From contig JBCBVV010000036.1 of assembly GCA_039817415.1 (NCBI GenBank), forward strand, positions 1-64,000: a DNA stretch of 64,000 nt, in the 5' to 3' direction. The notes under the pieces were generated by a model. It worked only from the letters and a program-made list of their open reading frames with translations, was not told where the DNA came from and ran no database searches. This stretch comes from JALEFZ01 sp039817415 (lineage in GTDB: Bacteria; Bacteroidota; Bacteroidia; J057). Made by a program: the position numbers and the translations under genes. Shown here piece by piece: positions 25,701 to 34,676 of the stretch (within the stretch, counting starts at the first letter, position 1; each line of letters begins with the position of its first letter).

Positions 25701-27818
25701 AACTGTACCTTCAAGATCACCGATGAGTTTAGGGGAACCTACATCAGTCCTAGGATAAACTTTAATGGTGTCAGGGGGATAGAGCTGACCGCTTGTGGTT
25801 TTATCAACCTGAATTCATCTCCTCAAATCAATGCGGAACCTGATCTTTGTGGCATTCGATCTTTTGATTCAAACTTCTTCCTAAGAGGAGCTTGTCAGAC
25901 CTCCGCTTCGGGAGGGAGTGGCTGTGTTACCTATGTTCCACTTTCTAGTACCTTCGAGAACTTTAGGGTGGGCGTAGATGCCAGAAAAATAGTTGGCAAC
26001 CCAACCTTCACCATCGACGGAATAGTATTTAAAAACAATGTGGTAGGAGTAGCTGTATCCGCGGTAGACCAAGCCCATATTTTAAGGAGTACGTTTGAAA
26101 CAGGGAGGCCTGCTTATATAGCTACCAGCACCCGAACAGGTGTGTTACTGACCAGCAGTACCGCTTACTGGGTAGAAGGCAATACCTTTACAGGGTCAAA
26201 CAACGATACGGAAATAGGAGTCTACGTCAACAACTCTGGCCCAGAGGAGAATGAGATTTTTAGGAATACCTACACAAATCTGGCTGTGGCCAATTTCGCG
26301 GTAGGGGATAATAGACAAAATACGAATAGTAGAACTGATCCGGGTCTTCAATTTCTTTGTTCCAACGAAAGCCAAAATATTCGGGATATTTTAGTTGGAG
26401 GAGGAGAAGGAATTAGATTTTATCAGGGGAGGCCTGATAATGTAGGTACTGGAACAAATGCAGAATCTGATGGAAATATATTTTCACAACCATCTCAATT
26501 AATCATTCACAATAATTATGAAAATCTATCTACTAACGATCTATCCAGATTTTTCTATTCCTCCAATACACAGGAATTAGCTGGTTCCGTGAATTCGAAT
26601 AAAATTACCCAGATCAATGGGAACGAAAATACTTGTGTTCCAGATCCTTTACTAATTCCTCAGATTCTCCTTCCGAATAGTCAAATTACAGCGATCAATC
26701 AATTCAACATCCAACTGAACCAATATTCAAATAGCATATATCTACTTGAAACAATCATTGATGGCGGCAATACTCAGGCTCTACAAAATCAAGTTCAATT
26801 TACATGGTCGAATGATGCATGGGAAATGAGAGACCAGCTTATGGCACAATCTCCCAACCTATCCCAAGAGATCTTAGCTGAGGCAGCCTACACAGGCACC
26901 CTTCCAGATGCCCTGCTCATGGAAGTTCTACTTGCCAATGCAGATGTATGTCAGGATGAAGAGTTTCTCTCCATGCTAGAGAATGATATTCCCAATCCCC
27001 TACCCTCTTATATGATCGACATACTCAGCCAAGCTCAAGAGCCCGCTTCCTACAAACAGGATATTCAAAAGCAGGTGGTATATCATCACGAACAACTATC
27101 AAATATCTCAAATGAAATCATGAGTTCGATCCTCAATAAAGATGAATTGAATTCAGATTCTCTAAGAACTTGGCTAGCCAAGGGCTACACTCATATATCT
27201 AAGTATCGAATAGCTGAGAGTTACTTACAAGATAAACTGTATACACAAGCTAGTTCAACTATTACAGGACTGGATCAGCAATATGATTACTTGGACGAAT
27301 CTGGCTCAGACTACGATGATTATGAAACACTTTTTTCCCTAAAAGCCAATATCCTGGAAAACCAGGCATCTCTAGCCAATACTACGCTCTCTCAACGCAA
27401 TCAAATCAATACCTTAGCGCTTGAAGAGGATGGTCCTTCCAGTATCATTGCCAAAAACTGGCTGTGCTACCTGGATGGTAATTGTGATGACATAGAAGTA
27501 CCTAACGTCCCCAACTCAACTCCAGCTAGGAAAAGGAGTTCCTCTGGGAATGTAAACAACATCTTAACCTATGTGGAAGTAAGACCCAATCCAGCAAAGG
27601 ACTATGTAGAGTTTGTCTATCAACTTCCAGAGGAGGTTGAAGGTGCTCAGATCACCATTTACGACATCCATGGCCGTATGGTACATGCTATTCCTTTAAG
27701 TCAGGTAAGAAGTCAAAAGCTTTGGGATACCAGAGAGGTGCCTTCAGGCGTGTATGTTTACAAAGTAATGAACCAGCTAACCTCTCTCACACAAGGCAAG
27801 TTAGTGATCCAGCACTAA
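22710..27818 (+). CDS. Giant T9SS-exported propeller / beta-helix protein
   Basis: 1702 aa, signal peptide about 1-27. From about 140 to 850 it carries BNR/sortilin-type propeller blades, with Asp-box motifs such as GLWKSTDGGLSW, VLKSVDGGETW and FSGDGGATW. Residues ~870-1290 look like a right-handed parallel beta-helix (repeated short turns, AIIEHAITGIS, NNVVGVAVSAV). A helical region (~1330-1620) precedes the type A sorting domain (RPNPAKDYVEF to the end). It is probably a surface protein for adhesion or polymer binding; no catalytic site is evident. Bases are clearly more AT-rich over about 23.4-24.8 kb than over 24.9-26.4 kb, which may reflect domain shuffling. Confidence 0.88.
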   Translation: MLYNQIGRILAFLLLFSTTICGLQGQSNPQVSPSSWSSEEILYHMVHKDTTYHAIAYQANAYIDNNPQDLSLAKKFARWDYFWASRVTSSGDFSMANQVMNTVANSPVCLGGGNWSILGPRLYDKLAMGIIVSIYSPPGQADTIFAGSNSGGLWKSTDGGLSWLCKTDHLRIPAMGVNSIAGDPNNSNVLYIATGNSTTAFGETYGQGVLKSVDGGETWTPTSLSWNPPLSEVTVKIVVDGSHTLNTPNGIESKTIYAITTHNIYLSEDAGVSFNGLKQDIRNQDSTWNYQEFTHGSFWDIEIGIQDPTKIIITTNPGATNNGKHARVYLMDNPGTGISNISIQDVTPSSFIPPIDSAVSFYAATTEIEDQRFYIFTSTKADPAEGSIFWMDNYSGIWDTKSFSISSGFSSTQTFVPGPFLGVFEINQKNLGIFYIGNHVLARTTDACSTFTRISIYEPGITHADIRALQILGSSGDGKNDTIIMGNDGGVNKHLKGGFPTSDWQKLNGNGIDIDQDGSPDDLVITQVFDINNSSFEPIKFIGTGNQDNGYIHNGQISWDHTNVGDGGQVVRKGNNIFLKENSGVGRRNLANTQASILTFMVGNQFKDYIFRLAPSNPEILYWTKKGNVNQSVFLGKISNISGNDTASKSQISGFGRPDPQSMAVADSAGTAIIYIGLGNQRLIKSNNDGQIWHSICDPTDLQNPCQEFEDMFINDIVVDPENHLRMWIGLKGFDSAYRVVFSGDGGATWHNDSMISQIGLPPLPINVLRYHKGSNDILYAGTDVGVFRYNPLIQEWECWNNGLPVSVVSDIEIDYCRNLIQIATFGRGVWETGLPPIDPTEIASDQTLGTGESQNFSEDIIVKSGARWTVRGTVNMAQHKKIIVESGGELLLDGGIITSPCDGFWQGIVLAGDSTTYQQGLFPTNTQGKVRTTNGAIIEHAITGISTILNKKTGSGGIIDASATTFQNNICDIEYGEFKNINPSSNLEASNMGSFSNCTFKITDEFRGTYISPRINFNGVRGIELTACGFINLNSSPQINAEPDLCGIRSFDSNFFLRGACQTSASGGSGCVTYVPLSSTFENFRVGVDARKIVGNPTFTIDGIVFKNNVVGVAVSAVDQAHILRSTFETGRPAYIATSTRTGVLLTSSTAYWVEGNTFTGSNNDTEIGVYVNNSGPEENEIFRNTYTNLAVANFAVGDNRQNTNSRTDPGLQFLCSNESQNIRDILVGGGEGIRFYQGRPDNVGTGTNAESDGNIFSQPSQLIIHNNYENLSTNDLSRFFYSSNTQELAGSVNSNKITQINGNENTCVPDPLLIPQILLPNSQITAINQFNIQLNQYSNSIYLLETIIDGGNTQALQNQVQFTWSNDAWEMRDQLMAQSPNLSQEILAEAAYTGTLPDALLMEVLLANADVCQDEEFLSMLENDIPNPLPSYMIDILSQAQEPASYKQDIQKQVVYHHEQLSNISNEIMSSILNKDELNSDSLRTWLAKGYTHISKYRIAESYLQDKLYTQASSTITGLDQQYDYLDESGSDYDDYETLFSLKANILENQASLANTTLSQRNQINTLALEEDGPSSIIAKNWLCYLDGNCDDIEVPNVPNSTPARKRSSSGNVNNILTYVEVRPNPAKDYVEFVYQLPEEVEGAQITIYDIHGRMVHAIPLSQVRSQKLWDTREVPSGVYVYKVMNQLTSLTQGKLVIQH

Positions 27819-27839
27819 AACTGATATATCAAATAAAAA

Positions 27840-27870
27840 AGGGGCTTATTCCTACTAAGATTGAGCCCCT
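27840..27870. terminator. Hairpin between two T9SS cargo genes
   Basis: AGGGGCTTA and TGAGCCCCT pair (9 bp, one G-U). Upstream is an A-run; downstream only TATACCTATCTT. It may be a weak terminator or attenuator, since the next gene starts 16 nt later. Confidence 0.55.
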
Positions 27871-27886
27871 ATACCTATCTTAAGTT

Positions 27887-29461
27887 ATGAGACCCTTATT
27901 CCTCACCCTATTCCTGCTAGGAACCAGCATATGCCTCTCCCAGCCCCTCATGGATGTGGCTTATAAGTCCGATCAACATGTAGGAGGTGGTTTTTTATTT
28001 GGGAATGCATATAGCTCTTTCATCTTCGTTGATACCGCTTACTTAGTAAGTGGATATACACTAGTCGATGACGGATCACCCTTTTTAAGGGAAAGGGGTT
28101 GGTTTTGTGTTTTAGATACTAGTGGGAATATCATTCGACAAAAAGTCTTGGGGGATACCCTGCGGAACATGAAGACGACCAGAATCAAATCTACTGTAAC
28201 ACAAGATGGCCACTATGTTTGTACAGGGGAAAATGATAATAACAGCTGTTTCGTCCTCTGGTTAGACCAATATGGAGAAACCATAAAATATCATGAATTC
28301 TATCCAGATAGCAGCGATGCTATTTTATTCTGGTCTTATGATTTCCATTTATTTGATGATGAGAGTTACTTGGTTTTGGCATATGAGACAGATGGAAGCA
28401 AGGATCAACAAACTGTTATTATCCTTAGTGACTCTTCAGGAAACGAAATATGGAGGAAAAGACACTCGAATCCTAATGTTGACAGGACCTACGGCTTCAG
28501 TATTTTACAAGGTAGAAACGATGAAATAATCATTGCTGGTGTGGCTGAGTCGGGCAGTCCCTCTAGTAATAATCCACTTTATAAGAGCCAGATTTGGATA
28601 TTTGAAATTGATTCTATCGGAAATAAGCTATGGGAATATTTATCCCCCACCAGTAGATACCTAAGTCCCTCCATTTCAACAGTACTTCAAAACGGAGACA
28701 TCATCATTCCTGGTTGGGAAGCCTTTGTAAGACAAGACAGACTTCCTCAGTTTTTCCTCAGGTACAAGCCCTTTGTGGGTAGATTTGACATGGCAAAAAA
28801 GGAGTTAGTATGGGGAACTAGCATTGGAAAAGCCTGGTTCTCAACCTTCACCATGTGCGCAGAAAAGGACAATGGCGATATTCTCGCTTGGGGGAATGGA
28901 AGAATTGAAATTCCTGGAGATACCCTTTTTTCTATTGGACAATTGGCCACTTTTTCTCCCTTTGGCGATTCACTAGCTAGCCAACCTATACTCCATTACT
29001 GGGAACAGCAACCAGATAGCTTTTATAAGCAGGCTTACTACACAAGTAAAATTGAGATCCTCCCTGACAAAAGTATCATGCTCGCTGGCGTAGTTGAAGA
29101 TCTTGACAGAAACTCTGAAAACTATGGAGTCTGGGCCTGGCTGGTCCGCACCGATAGCAATGGGTGCCAGAATCCTGACTGCTTTACCGTTGGCATAGAA
29201 AAGCAGCCTGAGACTGGTGTTAGACTAGGAACCTTCCCCAATCCCGTTACCACCTGGATGACCCTCTATGCTGCTGCTCCTCTTTCTCATCCTGCCTCCA
29301 TCAAACTGTGGAACCTCAATGGCCAGTTCGTAGGCGAACAAAAGGCCCAAGCAGGCGAGCAGGAATGGCATTGGGATATGTTTGAGTTGAGTGCTGGAAT
29401 CTATGTCATAGAAATGGAGATCAATGGACAGAGATGGGCGCAAAAGGTGATCAAGCGATAA
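27887..29461 (+). CDS. Secreted propeller-like protein with T9SS sorting domain
   Basis: 524 aa with signal peptide MRPLFLTLFLLGTSICLS. The body (about 20-430) has regularly spaced GxxxxWxxxxDSxGN-like repeats (WFCVLDTSGNII, VIILSDSSGNEIWRK, WIFEIDSIGNKLWEY, WLVRTDSNGCQ), typical of propeller or delta-60 type proteins. The sorting domain runs from FPNPVTTWMTLY to the C-terminus. No enzymatic motif is seen. It follows the 1702-aa protein by 68 nt and is followed at 1 nt by a truncated gene with a similar N-terminus, so this is a small cluster of related exported proteins. Confidence 0.85.
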   Translation: MRPLFLTLFLLGTSICLSQPLMDVAYKSDQHVGGGFLFGNAYSSFIFVDTAYLVSGYTLVDDGSPFLRERGWFCVLDTSGNIIRQKVLGDTLRNMKTTRIKSTVTQDGHYVCTGENDNNSCFVLWLDQYGETIKYHEFYPDSSDAILFWSYDFHLFDDESYLVLAYETDGSKDQQTVIILSDSSGNEIWRKRHSNPNVDRTYGFSILQGRNDEIIIAGVAESGSPSSNNPLYKSQIWIFEIDSIGNKLWEYLSPTSRYLSPSISTVLQNGDIIIPGWEAFVRQDRLPQFFLRYKPFVGRFDMAKKELVWGTSIGKAWFSTFTMCAEKDNGDILAWGNGRIEIPGDTLFSIGQLATFSPFGDSLASQPILHYWEQQPDSFYKQAYYTSKIEILPDKSIMLAGVVEDLDRNSENYGVWAWLVRTDSNGCQNPDCFTVGIEKQPETGVRLGTFPNPVTTWMTLYAAAPLSHPASIKLWNLNGQFVGEQKAQAGEQEWHWDMFELSAGIYVIEMEINGQRWAQKVIKR

Positions 29462-29462
29462 T

Positions 29463-29618
29463 ATGAAGGAAGTTGTATCTTATATGATACCACTACTCTT
29501 TTCTATTTTCCTTTTAGCAGCGAACATAGGTATCTCTCAGCCCTTCATGGATGTGGAAACAGCCTTCATGGTACAAACTCTATTAGATAATGATTCCTCC
29601 TTTTTCAGGAAAACTTGA
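29463..29618 (+). pseudogene. Truncated paralogue of the preceding T9SS cargo gene
   Basis: A 51-codon frame, too short for usual gene calling. It has a signal peptide (IPLLFSIFLLAANIGIS) and then QPFMDVETAF and LLDNDSSFFRKT. These align with QPLMDVAYKS and LVDDGSPFLRER at the start of the preceding 524-aa protein, but about 25-30 residues between the two blocks are missing and the frame stops at TGA. This looks like the decayed 5' end of a tandem duplicate, although a tiny expressed secreted peptide cannot be excluded. Confidence 0.65.
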
Positions 29619-29650
29619 GTTATCTACTGACAATCGGACTGATTCCTTTT

Positions 29651-31708
29651 TTATTCATTGATAATGGTCAATTCCACCCTGCGATTTTTCCGCCTTCCCT
29701 CATCTGTATTGTTGCGGTAAACTGGCTGAGCCTCTCCTTTCCCCTCTGTAACCATACGAGACAAAAGGACGCCCTTTTCTCCTAAGTAAGTCTTTACTGC
29801 TTCAGCCCGATTGAGAGATAGCTTAAGGTTGTCCTGATCCCCTCCTACATTATCTGTATGTCCCGTCAATTTGATGACTATGGCAGGATTTTGTTCCATA
29901 ACCTGAGCGAGTTGGTCAAGCTCTGGAAAAGATTGAGGCTGAATGGTGGCTTTCCCAAATTCAAAAAATAGGTTATTCAGAGAAATGGTAGAACCCTTTT
30001 TGATAGGCGTGAGATAAAGATCTTTTTCAATTTCAAGATAGGCCTCCGTCTTCCGGGTATCCACATAGTCTCCAGTCGCCAAAAATCCCTCCTTTTGAGC
30101 GGAAAGGCTATATCGAGAACCAGCTGGTAGGATAAGTTTATAAGAACCTGTTCCTGGAGCAGACTGAGCAATCCCCGCTTCCTGTTGGCTTTCCAAATCA
30201 GTAAAGGAGATGGATGCTGTAAGGGGTTCGTTGGATACCTTGTTTCGAATGGTCCCAGAGACAAGGATGACGGGCTCTGGTTTGACCGCCTCAGATAAGG
30301 AAATGGCATACAGATCCAGCCCTCCAGTTGAAGAGGTTGAGGAGGAGAGATAGGCATATTTTCCTGAAGCAGGAACTACATAAAATTCATCTCTTGAAGG
30401 ACCATTGACTTCAGGGCCTAGGTTTTTGGGTTCACTCCACTTGGTCCAACTGTCATCTAACCTTTTAGAAACAAATACATCTGTAGAGCCATAGCCGGGA
30501 CGGGAATCGTTTGAAAAATATAGGGTTTGACCATCAGGTGCTAAGTAGGAAGTGATTTCTGATCCAGCGGTATTGATGTCGGGACCTAAATTTTTGGGTT
30601 CGGTCCATGTTCCATCTTCTTTGAGGAAGCTGACATAAATATCCCGCTTTCCATAGCTATCGGATCTCTTGATGGAGTGGAGCATGACCTTGCCATTCGC
30701 AGAAATACGCTGGTCCACTCTACCATAAGAATTGTAATAGTTGTCAATCACAATTTCCTCAGGTACAGACCAGCCCTTTTCTAGCCTCTTACTAAGGGAT
30801 AAACCTGACTTCTTGAAACTTCCATCAGCATTGTACACATGCATGACTACCAAAGAATTATTGTCAGTGGAAGCTGAAAAAACAGCATTGTGGAAGTTCT
30901 CGGAGTTGAGTGGGGGATCCATTTTCTTCCTTGGCCCCCAACCGTCATTCTGTCGTTCACTGTAGTAGATATTTTCATAATTCCCTACTACGACGAAATA
31001 GAGCGTTTTACCGTCAGGAGAAACAGTAGGAAGGCCTTCTGAAAACTTAGAGTTGATATTATCACCTAGACGAATCCTTTTGATATCCGCTGTCATATTG
31101 GAAAGGAGGTCTACTGGAGAGGCATGCATAACTTTGATGTGGTCAATATTGACCTGAGCACCTTTGGTAAGGAGGAAGCCAATTCTTTTTCCATTAACGG
31201 CCCTTGGGCGCGTTTTCATGACGGGTTTTCCATTCAGGCTAACTAGAATTTCTGTCTTGCTCTTCTTAAGAGAGAGGCTATAGTCCCCTTCTTGTAAGGG
31301 GAACGCCTTCCGGCTCATGAGATATGATTTGCCTTGGTCCACCTTTTTCATGATTAGTCCCTTTTTGTGAAGGGTCAAGGAGAAATAGTTTTTGCTGTCC
31401 TTAGCTCCCCATATGATGCCTGTCCCTTTTCCAAAAGACTGTACTGTCAGGCTGCAATTGACCGAATAACTTAGGCTGGCATCTAAATAGAAGGGATGGC
31501 TGAAAATCTCTGGCCTTTTCAATAGGGTATCAGCTGAAAGCTTGTATTGCCCTTCTTCAATACTTGCTGTAAACAATCCCTCCTCCTGTGTCAACCAGCC
31601 CAATCGGTTGGAGGAAAAAGATTCATCCAAAAGAACCTTTGTCTGAGAAGTGGCGATTTGAAAGGATTGGATAAGTAGTATCCAACAGATGATTTGAAGT
31701 TTTTTCAT
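29651..31708 (-). CDS. OmpA-family protein with PD40 propeller and CarboxypepD-like domain
   Basis: 685 aa, signal peptide about 1-21. Order: a concanavalin/DUF1080-like beta domain (about 22-195); PD40/WD40-like repeats (about 215-465) marked by SPDGKTLYFV, APDGQTLYFSND and SGKYAYLSSS; a CarboxypepD_reg-like beta sandwich (about 475-560); and a C-terminal OmpA peptidoglycan-binding domain (about 575-685) with TGHTDNVGGDQDNLKLSLNR and GRRKNRRVEL. The combination resembles PorE-type proteins that tie T9SS components to peptidoglycan, but the N-terminal lectin-like domain is not part of PorE as I know it. It sits on the periplasmic face of the outer membrane. Confidence 0.9.
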   Translation of the reverse strand: MKKLQIICWILLIQSFQIATSQTKVLLDESFSSNRLGWLTQEEGLFTASIEEGQYKLSADTLLKRPEIFSHPFYLDASLSYSVNCSLTVQSFGKGTGIIWGAKDSKNYFSLTLHKKGLIMKKVDQGKSYLMSRKAFPLQEGDYSLSLKKSKTEILVSLNGKPVMKTRPRAVNGKRIGFLLTKGAQVNIDHIKVMHASPVDLLSNMTADIKRIRLGDNINSKFSEGLPTVSPDGKTLYFVVVGNYENIYYSERQNDGWGPRKKMDPPLNSENFHNAVFSASTDNNSLVVMHVYNADGSFKKSGLSLSKRLEKGWSVPEEIVIDNYYNSYGRVDQRISANGKVMLHSIKRSDSYGKRDIYVSFLKEDGTWTEPKNLGPDINTAGSEITSYLAPDGQTLYFSNDSRPGYGSTDVFVSKRLDDSWTKWSEPKNLGPEVNGPSRDEFYVVPASGKYAYLSSSTSSTGGLDLYAISLSEAVKPEPVILVSGTIRNKVSNEPLTASISFTDLESQQEAGIAQSAPGTGSYKLILPAGSRYSLSAQKEGFLATGDYVDTRKTEAYLEIEKDLYLTPIKKGSTISLNNLFFEFGKATIQPQSFPELDQLAQVMEQNPAIVIKLTGHTDNVGGDQDNLKLSLNRAEAVKTYLGEKGVLLSRMVTEGKGEAQPVYRNNTDEGRRKNRRVELTIINE

Positions 31709-32113
31709 GGCTAGAGCAAAATTATAACGATGGTCGAAAATAATGGAATATCCGTAATAAATGAGTGGCGAAGCTGAATTTAATGGAAAGAATAAGAAGG
31801 TTTAACTGTCAAGACTTAATCTTACGTGAGTGTCTGCTATGTAAGATGAGTGATTGATGCTTTAATAATTATGATTTAATGGAAAATACAACTTATGTTA
31901 TTTTAATGTTAAGTCATTGTTAGGCAGTGTGTTTCGGGTATTTTATTTAAGTATTGGTTTATCATTTTTTAGAACTGATCATGTTTTAAAATTTACTAAT
32001 AATGGAATAAATTAATCTGCTTGGACTCTTCTACATGAAAAAAGACAACCAAACAATGGATCTTGCAGGTGTTAGTTCATTACCCAACATACTGAGTTCT
32101 CAATTCAAGATCC
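31709..32113. other. Divergent AT-rich intergenic region
   Basis: 405 bp between the OmpA-family gene (leftward) and a T9SS gene (rightward). A 54-codon frame from ATG 32035 overlaps the next gene out of frame and is not convincing. No exact consensus promoter or strong hairpin is seen. Confidence 0.35.
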
Positions 32114-33388
32114 ATGACAAAAGTAATTTACCCCCTACTTTTCTTGGTAGCCATACTTTGTGCTCCAGCTTCTGCAACAACATATTATACCATCAGTGAA
32201 GGTGATTGGAATCAAGCTTCCAATTGGTCTCTTACCCCTAACGGAGGTCCAGCCCTCAATCACCCTACGAGTACCGATAATGTTGTCATTCGACATGACA
32301 TCTCTCAAACAAGGCCTTCTGGTTACACGTTCTATGGCAATATCACAGTCAATAGAGGTGCTGCTTTTAGGGTATTAACCGGGAATGGTGTATCTGAGCC
32401 TTATATTTTTGGAGGAGATAGGTTTGAGCTGTTTGGTAAATTGATCAGTTCGAGCGACTTCCAACATCAGGTAAGAGGGACAGACGGAAATGGCCTTTTT
32501 TACATCGGTGAATATGCCATTTTGGAGATAGGAGATGATTTGATTCTCAATGCGAGTGGTAGTACCATTATGGAGAATGCATCCTGTGGAAGTGGAGCTG
32601 CTTTTGATGATCTGTACTTTGTAGGTGAACAAGCCAGAATCTGTGGAAATGGGAGTTTTATAGTTCCTGATAAGCTAAGGTCATGGCTCGATGATGGAAC
32701 TGAATTAACTTCCTCAACAGACGTAAACAATCAGATAAGCTCCCAGATGTGTACCGGATTTACCCTATATGGTACTCCTGGAGATTGTGATAACAATGAT
32801 CCTATTTTAGTTGGAACCTCCAACTTCTCTTTGCCAGTAGAATGGTTGGATGTAAAAGCTGAAGAAGGAAATAGAGGGGTAGACATTCAATGGTCCACCA
32901 GCAAAGAAATTAACAATGACTATTTCCAAGTAGAAAAATCAGAAGACGGCATTCTCTTCACTCAGTTAGGCCAATTAAATGGACAAGGGAATTCTGACAG
33001 AATTCAGACTTATTCTTTTGTCGATCAGACCCGACATGGCAAAAAAGTTTACTACCGTATCAAACAAGTAGATTTTGATGGACAATTTGATTATTCCTCA
33101 ACCATTGAATTTACCTACCAACAGACTGATGAACGTAGCTTTGACGCTTTCCCTAATCCATCACGTGCAAATGAAATAAGCTTTTTCCTATCAGGTGATT
33201 GGAAGGGAAATGAACAACTCTCCCTTATGCTCATGGACATGAGCGGTAGGATCCTTCACCAGCAAGACTGGAATTCTCAACAGCTTCAGATATTACTACC
33301 TCCCCTCAACCTACAACCTGGAGTATACACCGCTATACTATCTTCCAATCAACAAAGAAAATCTACTTCGATAGTGATTACGAGATAA
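32114..33388 (+). CDS. Secreted T9SS cargo protein of unknown function
   Basis: 424 aa with signal peptide MTKVIYPLLFLVAILCAPASA. The N-terminal half (about 22-215) starts YYTISEGDWNQASNWS and resembles the G8/beta-helix-like repeats found at the N-terminus of many Bacteroidota surface proteins. A second beta domain (about 235-340), PVEWLDVKAEEG to YYRIKQVDFDG, is a common linker before sorting domains. The type A sorting domain is from FPNPSRANEIS to SIVITR. No catalytic residues are recognisable. A perfect palindromic terminator follows. Confidence 0.85.
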   Translation: MTKVIYPLLFLVAILCAPASATTYYTISEGDWNQASNWSLTPNGGPALNHPTSTDNVVIRHDISQTRPSGYTFYGNITVNRGAAFRVLTGNGVSEPYIFGGDRFELFGKLISSSDFQHQVRGTDGNGLFYIGEYAILEIGDDLILNASGSTIMENASCGSGAAFDDLYFVGEQARICGNGSFIVPDKLRSWLDDGTELTSSTDVNNQISSQMCTGFTLYGTPGDCDNNDPILVGTSNFSLPVEWLDVKAEEGNRGVDIQWSTSKEINNDYFQVEKSEDGILFTQLGQLNGQGNSDRIQTYSFVDQTRHGKKVYYRIKQVDFDGQFDYSSTIEFTYQQTDERSFDAFPNPSRANEISFFLSGDWKGNEQLSLMLMDMSGRILHQQDWNSQQLQILLPPLNLQPGVYTAILSSNQQRKSTSIVITR

Positions 33389-33430
33389 ATCGAATTCTCA
33401 GGACGTATTCCCCTAAATAGTTTATCGACG

Positions 33431-33458
33431 AGGAGAAACCATATGGTTTCTCCTTTTT
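33431..33458 (+). terminator. Terminator after the 424-aa T9SS protein
   Basis: AGGAGAAACCAT and ATGGTTTCTCCT form a perfect 12-bp inverted repeat followed by a T-run. Confidence 0.85.
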
Positions 33459-33492
33459 CATGTAAATCCTATGCACAATGCCCCATTTTTTG

Positions 33493-33537
33493 GCTGATAG
33501 TCCCATCAGCATTTTCATTTTGGCAAAAAATGCCAAA
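33493..33537. repeat. Two adjacent perfect hairpins in a spacer
   Basis: GCTGAT-AGTCCC-ATCAGC (33493-33510) and TTTGGCA-AAAAA-TGCCAAA (33519-33537). Neither has a clear U-run in its own direction. Their function is unknown. Confidence 0.5.
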
Positions 33538-33637
33538 GTCCAAGGAAGAAAAGTAAAATTTCATTGGAAGGCGCATTTTTTCCAAAAAGCTCGAATTGAC
33601 TGGTGAAATCACATATTTCTTTCGACTACCCATGGCG

Positions 33638-33645
33638 TAAGTTTG
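33638..33645 (+). promoter_or_regulatory. -7 box TAAGTTTG of the 295-aa outer-membrane protein gene
   Basis: An exact TAnnTTTG match lies 39 nt before the ATG at 33685. It overlaps the ATG at 33643, showing that the longer open frame is not the real gene start. Confidence 0.6.
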
Positions 33646-33684
33646 AAAGGTAAGCACATCACTACCACCATTAATTCAAGAAAA

Positions 33685-34572
33685 ATGAAAACGTCTGCAT
33701 TAAAATTTATCTGCTTAATACTCATAAGTATGTTCAGCTTGCAAGTCTCTTTTGGTCAGTCTCTTCCTGAAGAAGGAGATCAAGTAAAGATCACCAAGCG
33801 AAACGGTGCTGTTATTTTGGGAGAGTTCCTAAGCGATGATGGCAGAGAGGTTCTTGTCCTAACAGAAGACTTAGGGAAGGTCTACATCCCTAAGCATGAG
33901 ATCGAAAAGATTGAGCCTTTAAAGGCAGATGACTTTAGGAATGGAAATTTTGTTGGCGACGATCCTTTCTCGACACGCTATTTCATCACGACCAATGGCC
34001 TTCCGATTAAGAAAGGAGATAATTATGGGATGCTAAGTATCTATGGTCCAGAAGCGCACTTCTCAGTAGCTGATAATTTCAACGTAGGATTTATGACCTC
34101 ATGGGCGGCTACACCTGCCATCCTGTCCATGAAGTATTCAACTCAAATAGAAGAAAAAGTTCATTTTGGAGTGGGGGCTTTGGTTGGAGTTAATCCCTTC
34201 TTCTTTCCTGGATATGGAGGCTTGGCCTTTGGTTCCTTAACGCTTGGGGATAGAAAGGGGAATATCACTTTTACGGGTGGATATGCTGGTGTCAGTTCAA
34301 TGGATGGCACAAGTGGAGGACATGCGCCTTTGGCTTCAATAGCAGGAATGATCAGAACTAACTCACGCCTTTCACTGGTTTTTGACTCGTTCATCTACTT
34401 AGGCGGTTCTGCCGAAGGGAGTGCGGATGACTTTGCGCTGGTGATGCCAGGGTTGAGATTCAATACTTCAGATAAATTCGCCCTCCAATTTGGATTGGGT
34501 GGGGTTGTTGCACAAGGAACCTGGGTCCCATTGCCTATTCCTGTAGGCTCTATTTTCTTCGCCCTCAACTAG
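33685..34572 (+). CDS. Outer-membrane protein of unknown function
   Basis: 295 aa starting at MKTSALKFICLILISMFSLQ (signal peptide to about residue 25, VSFG); the 14 codons upstream are rejected because a promoter box overlaps them. Residues 32-80 form a small SH3-like beta domain (VKITKRNGAVILGEFLSDDG). The rest alternates glycine-rich and aromatic beta strands (VGALVGVNPFFFPGYGGLAF, LAFGSLTLGDRKGNITFTGG), typical of a small outer-membrane barrel. I know no function for it. It is monocistronic with its own terminator. Confidence 0.8.
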   Translation: MKTSALKFICLILISMFSLQVSFGQSLPEEGDQVKITKRNGAVILGEFLSDDGREVLVLTEDLGKVYIPKHEIEKIEPLKADDFRNGNFVGDDPFSTRYFITTNGLPIKKGDNYGMLSIYGPEAHFSVADNFNVGFMTSWAATPAILSMKYSTQIEEKVHFGVGALVGVNPFFFPGYGGLAFGSLTLGDRKGNITFTGGYAGVSSMDGTSGGHAPLASIAGMIRTNSRLSLVFDSFIYLGGSAEGSADDFALVMPGLRFNTSDKFALQFGLGGVVAQGTWVPLPIPVGSIFFALN

Positions 34573-34640
34573 ATTGTGCGTTGACTCGTTTCGCCATCAC
34601 AAACAAAGAAATGTAAAACTCAATGGTGATGGTAGTTTTA

Positions 34641-34676
34641 GGGATGGCCCGCAGGAATGCGACCATCCCGTTTTTT
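34641..34676 (+). terminator. Terminator of the outer-membrane protein gene
   Basis: GGGATGG and CCATCCC enclose a loop with inner GCA/TGC pairing, then GTTTTTT. It abuts the end of the convergent MOSC gene. Confidence 0.85.

Noticed and set aside
32035..32199. 54-codon leader frame upstream of the 424-aa T9SS protein
   Set aside because: It overlaps the gene out of frame, has no recognisable content and no ribosome site; kept only as a remote leader-peptide possibility.
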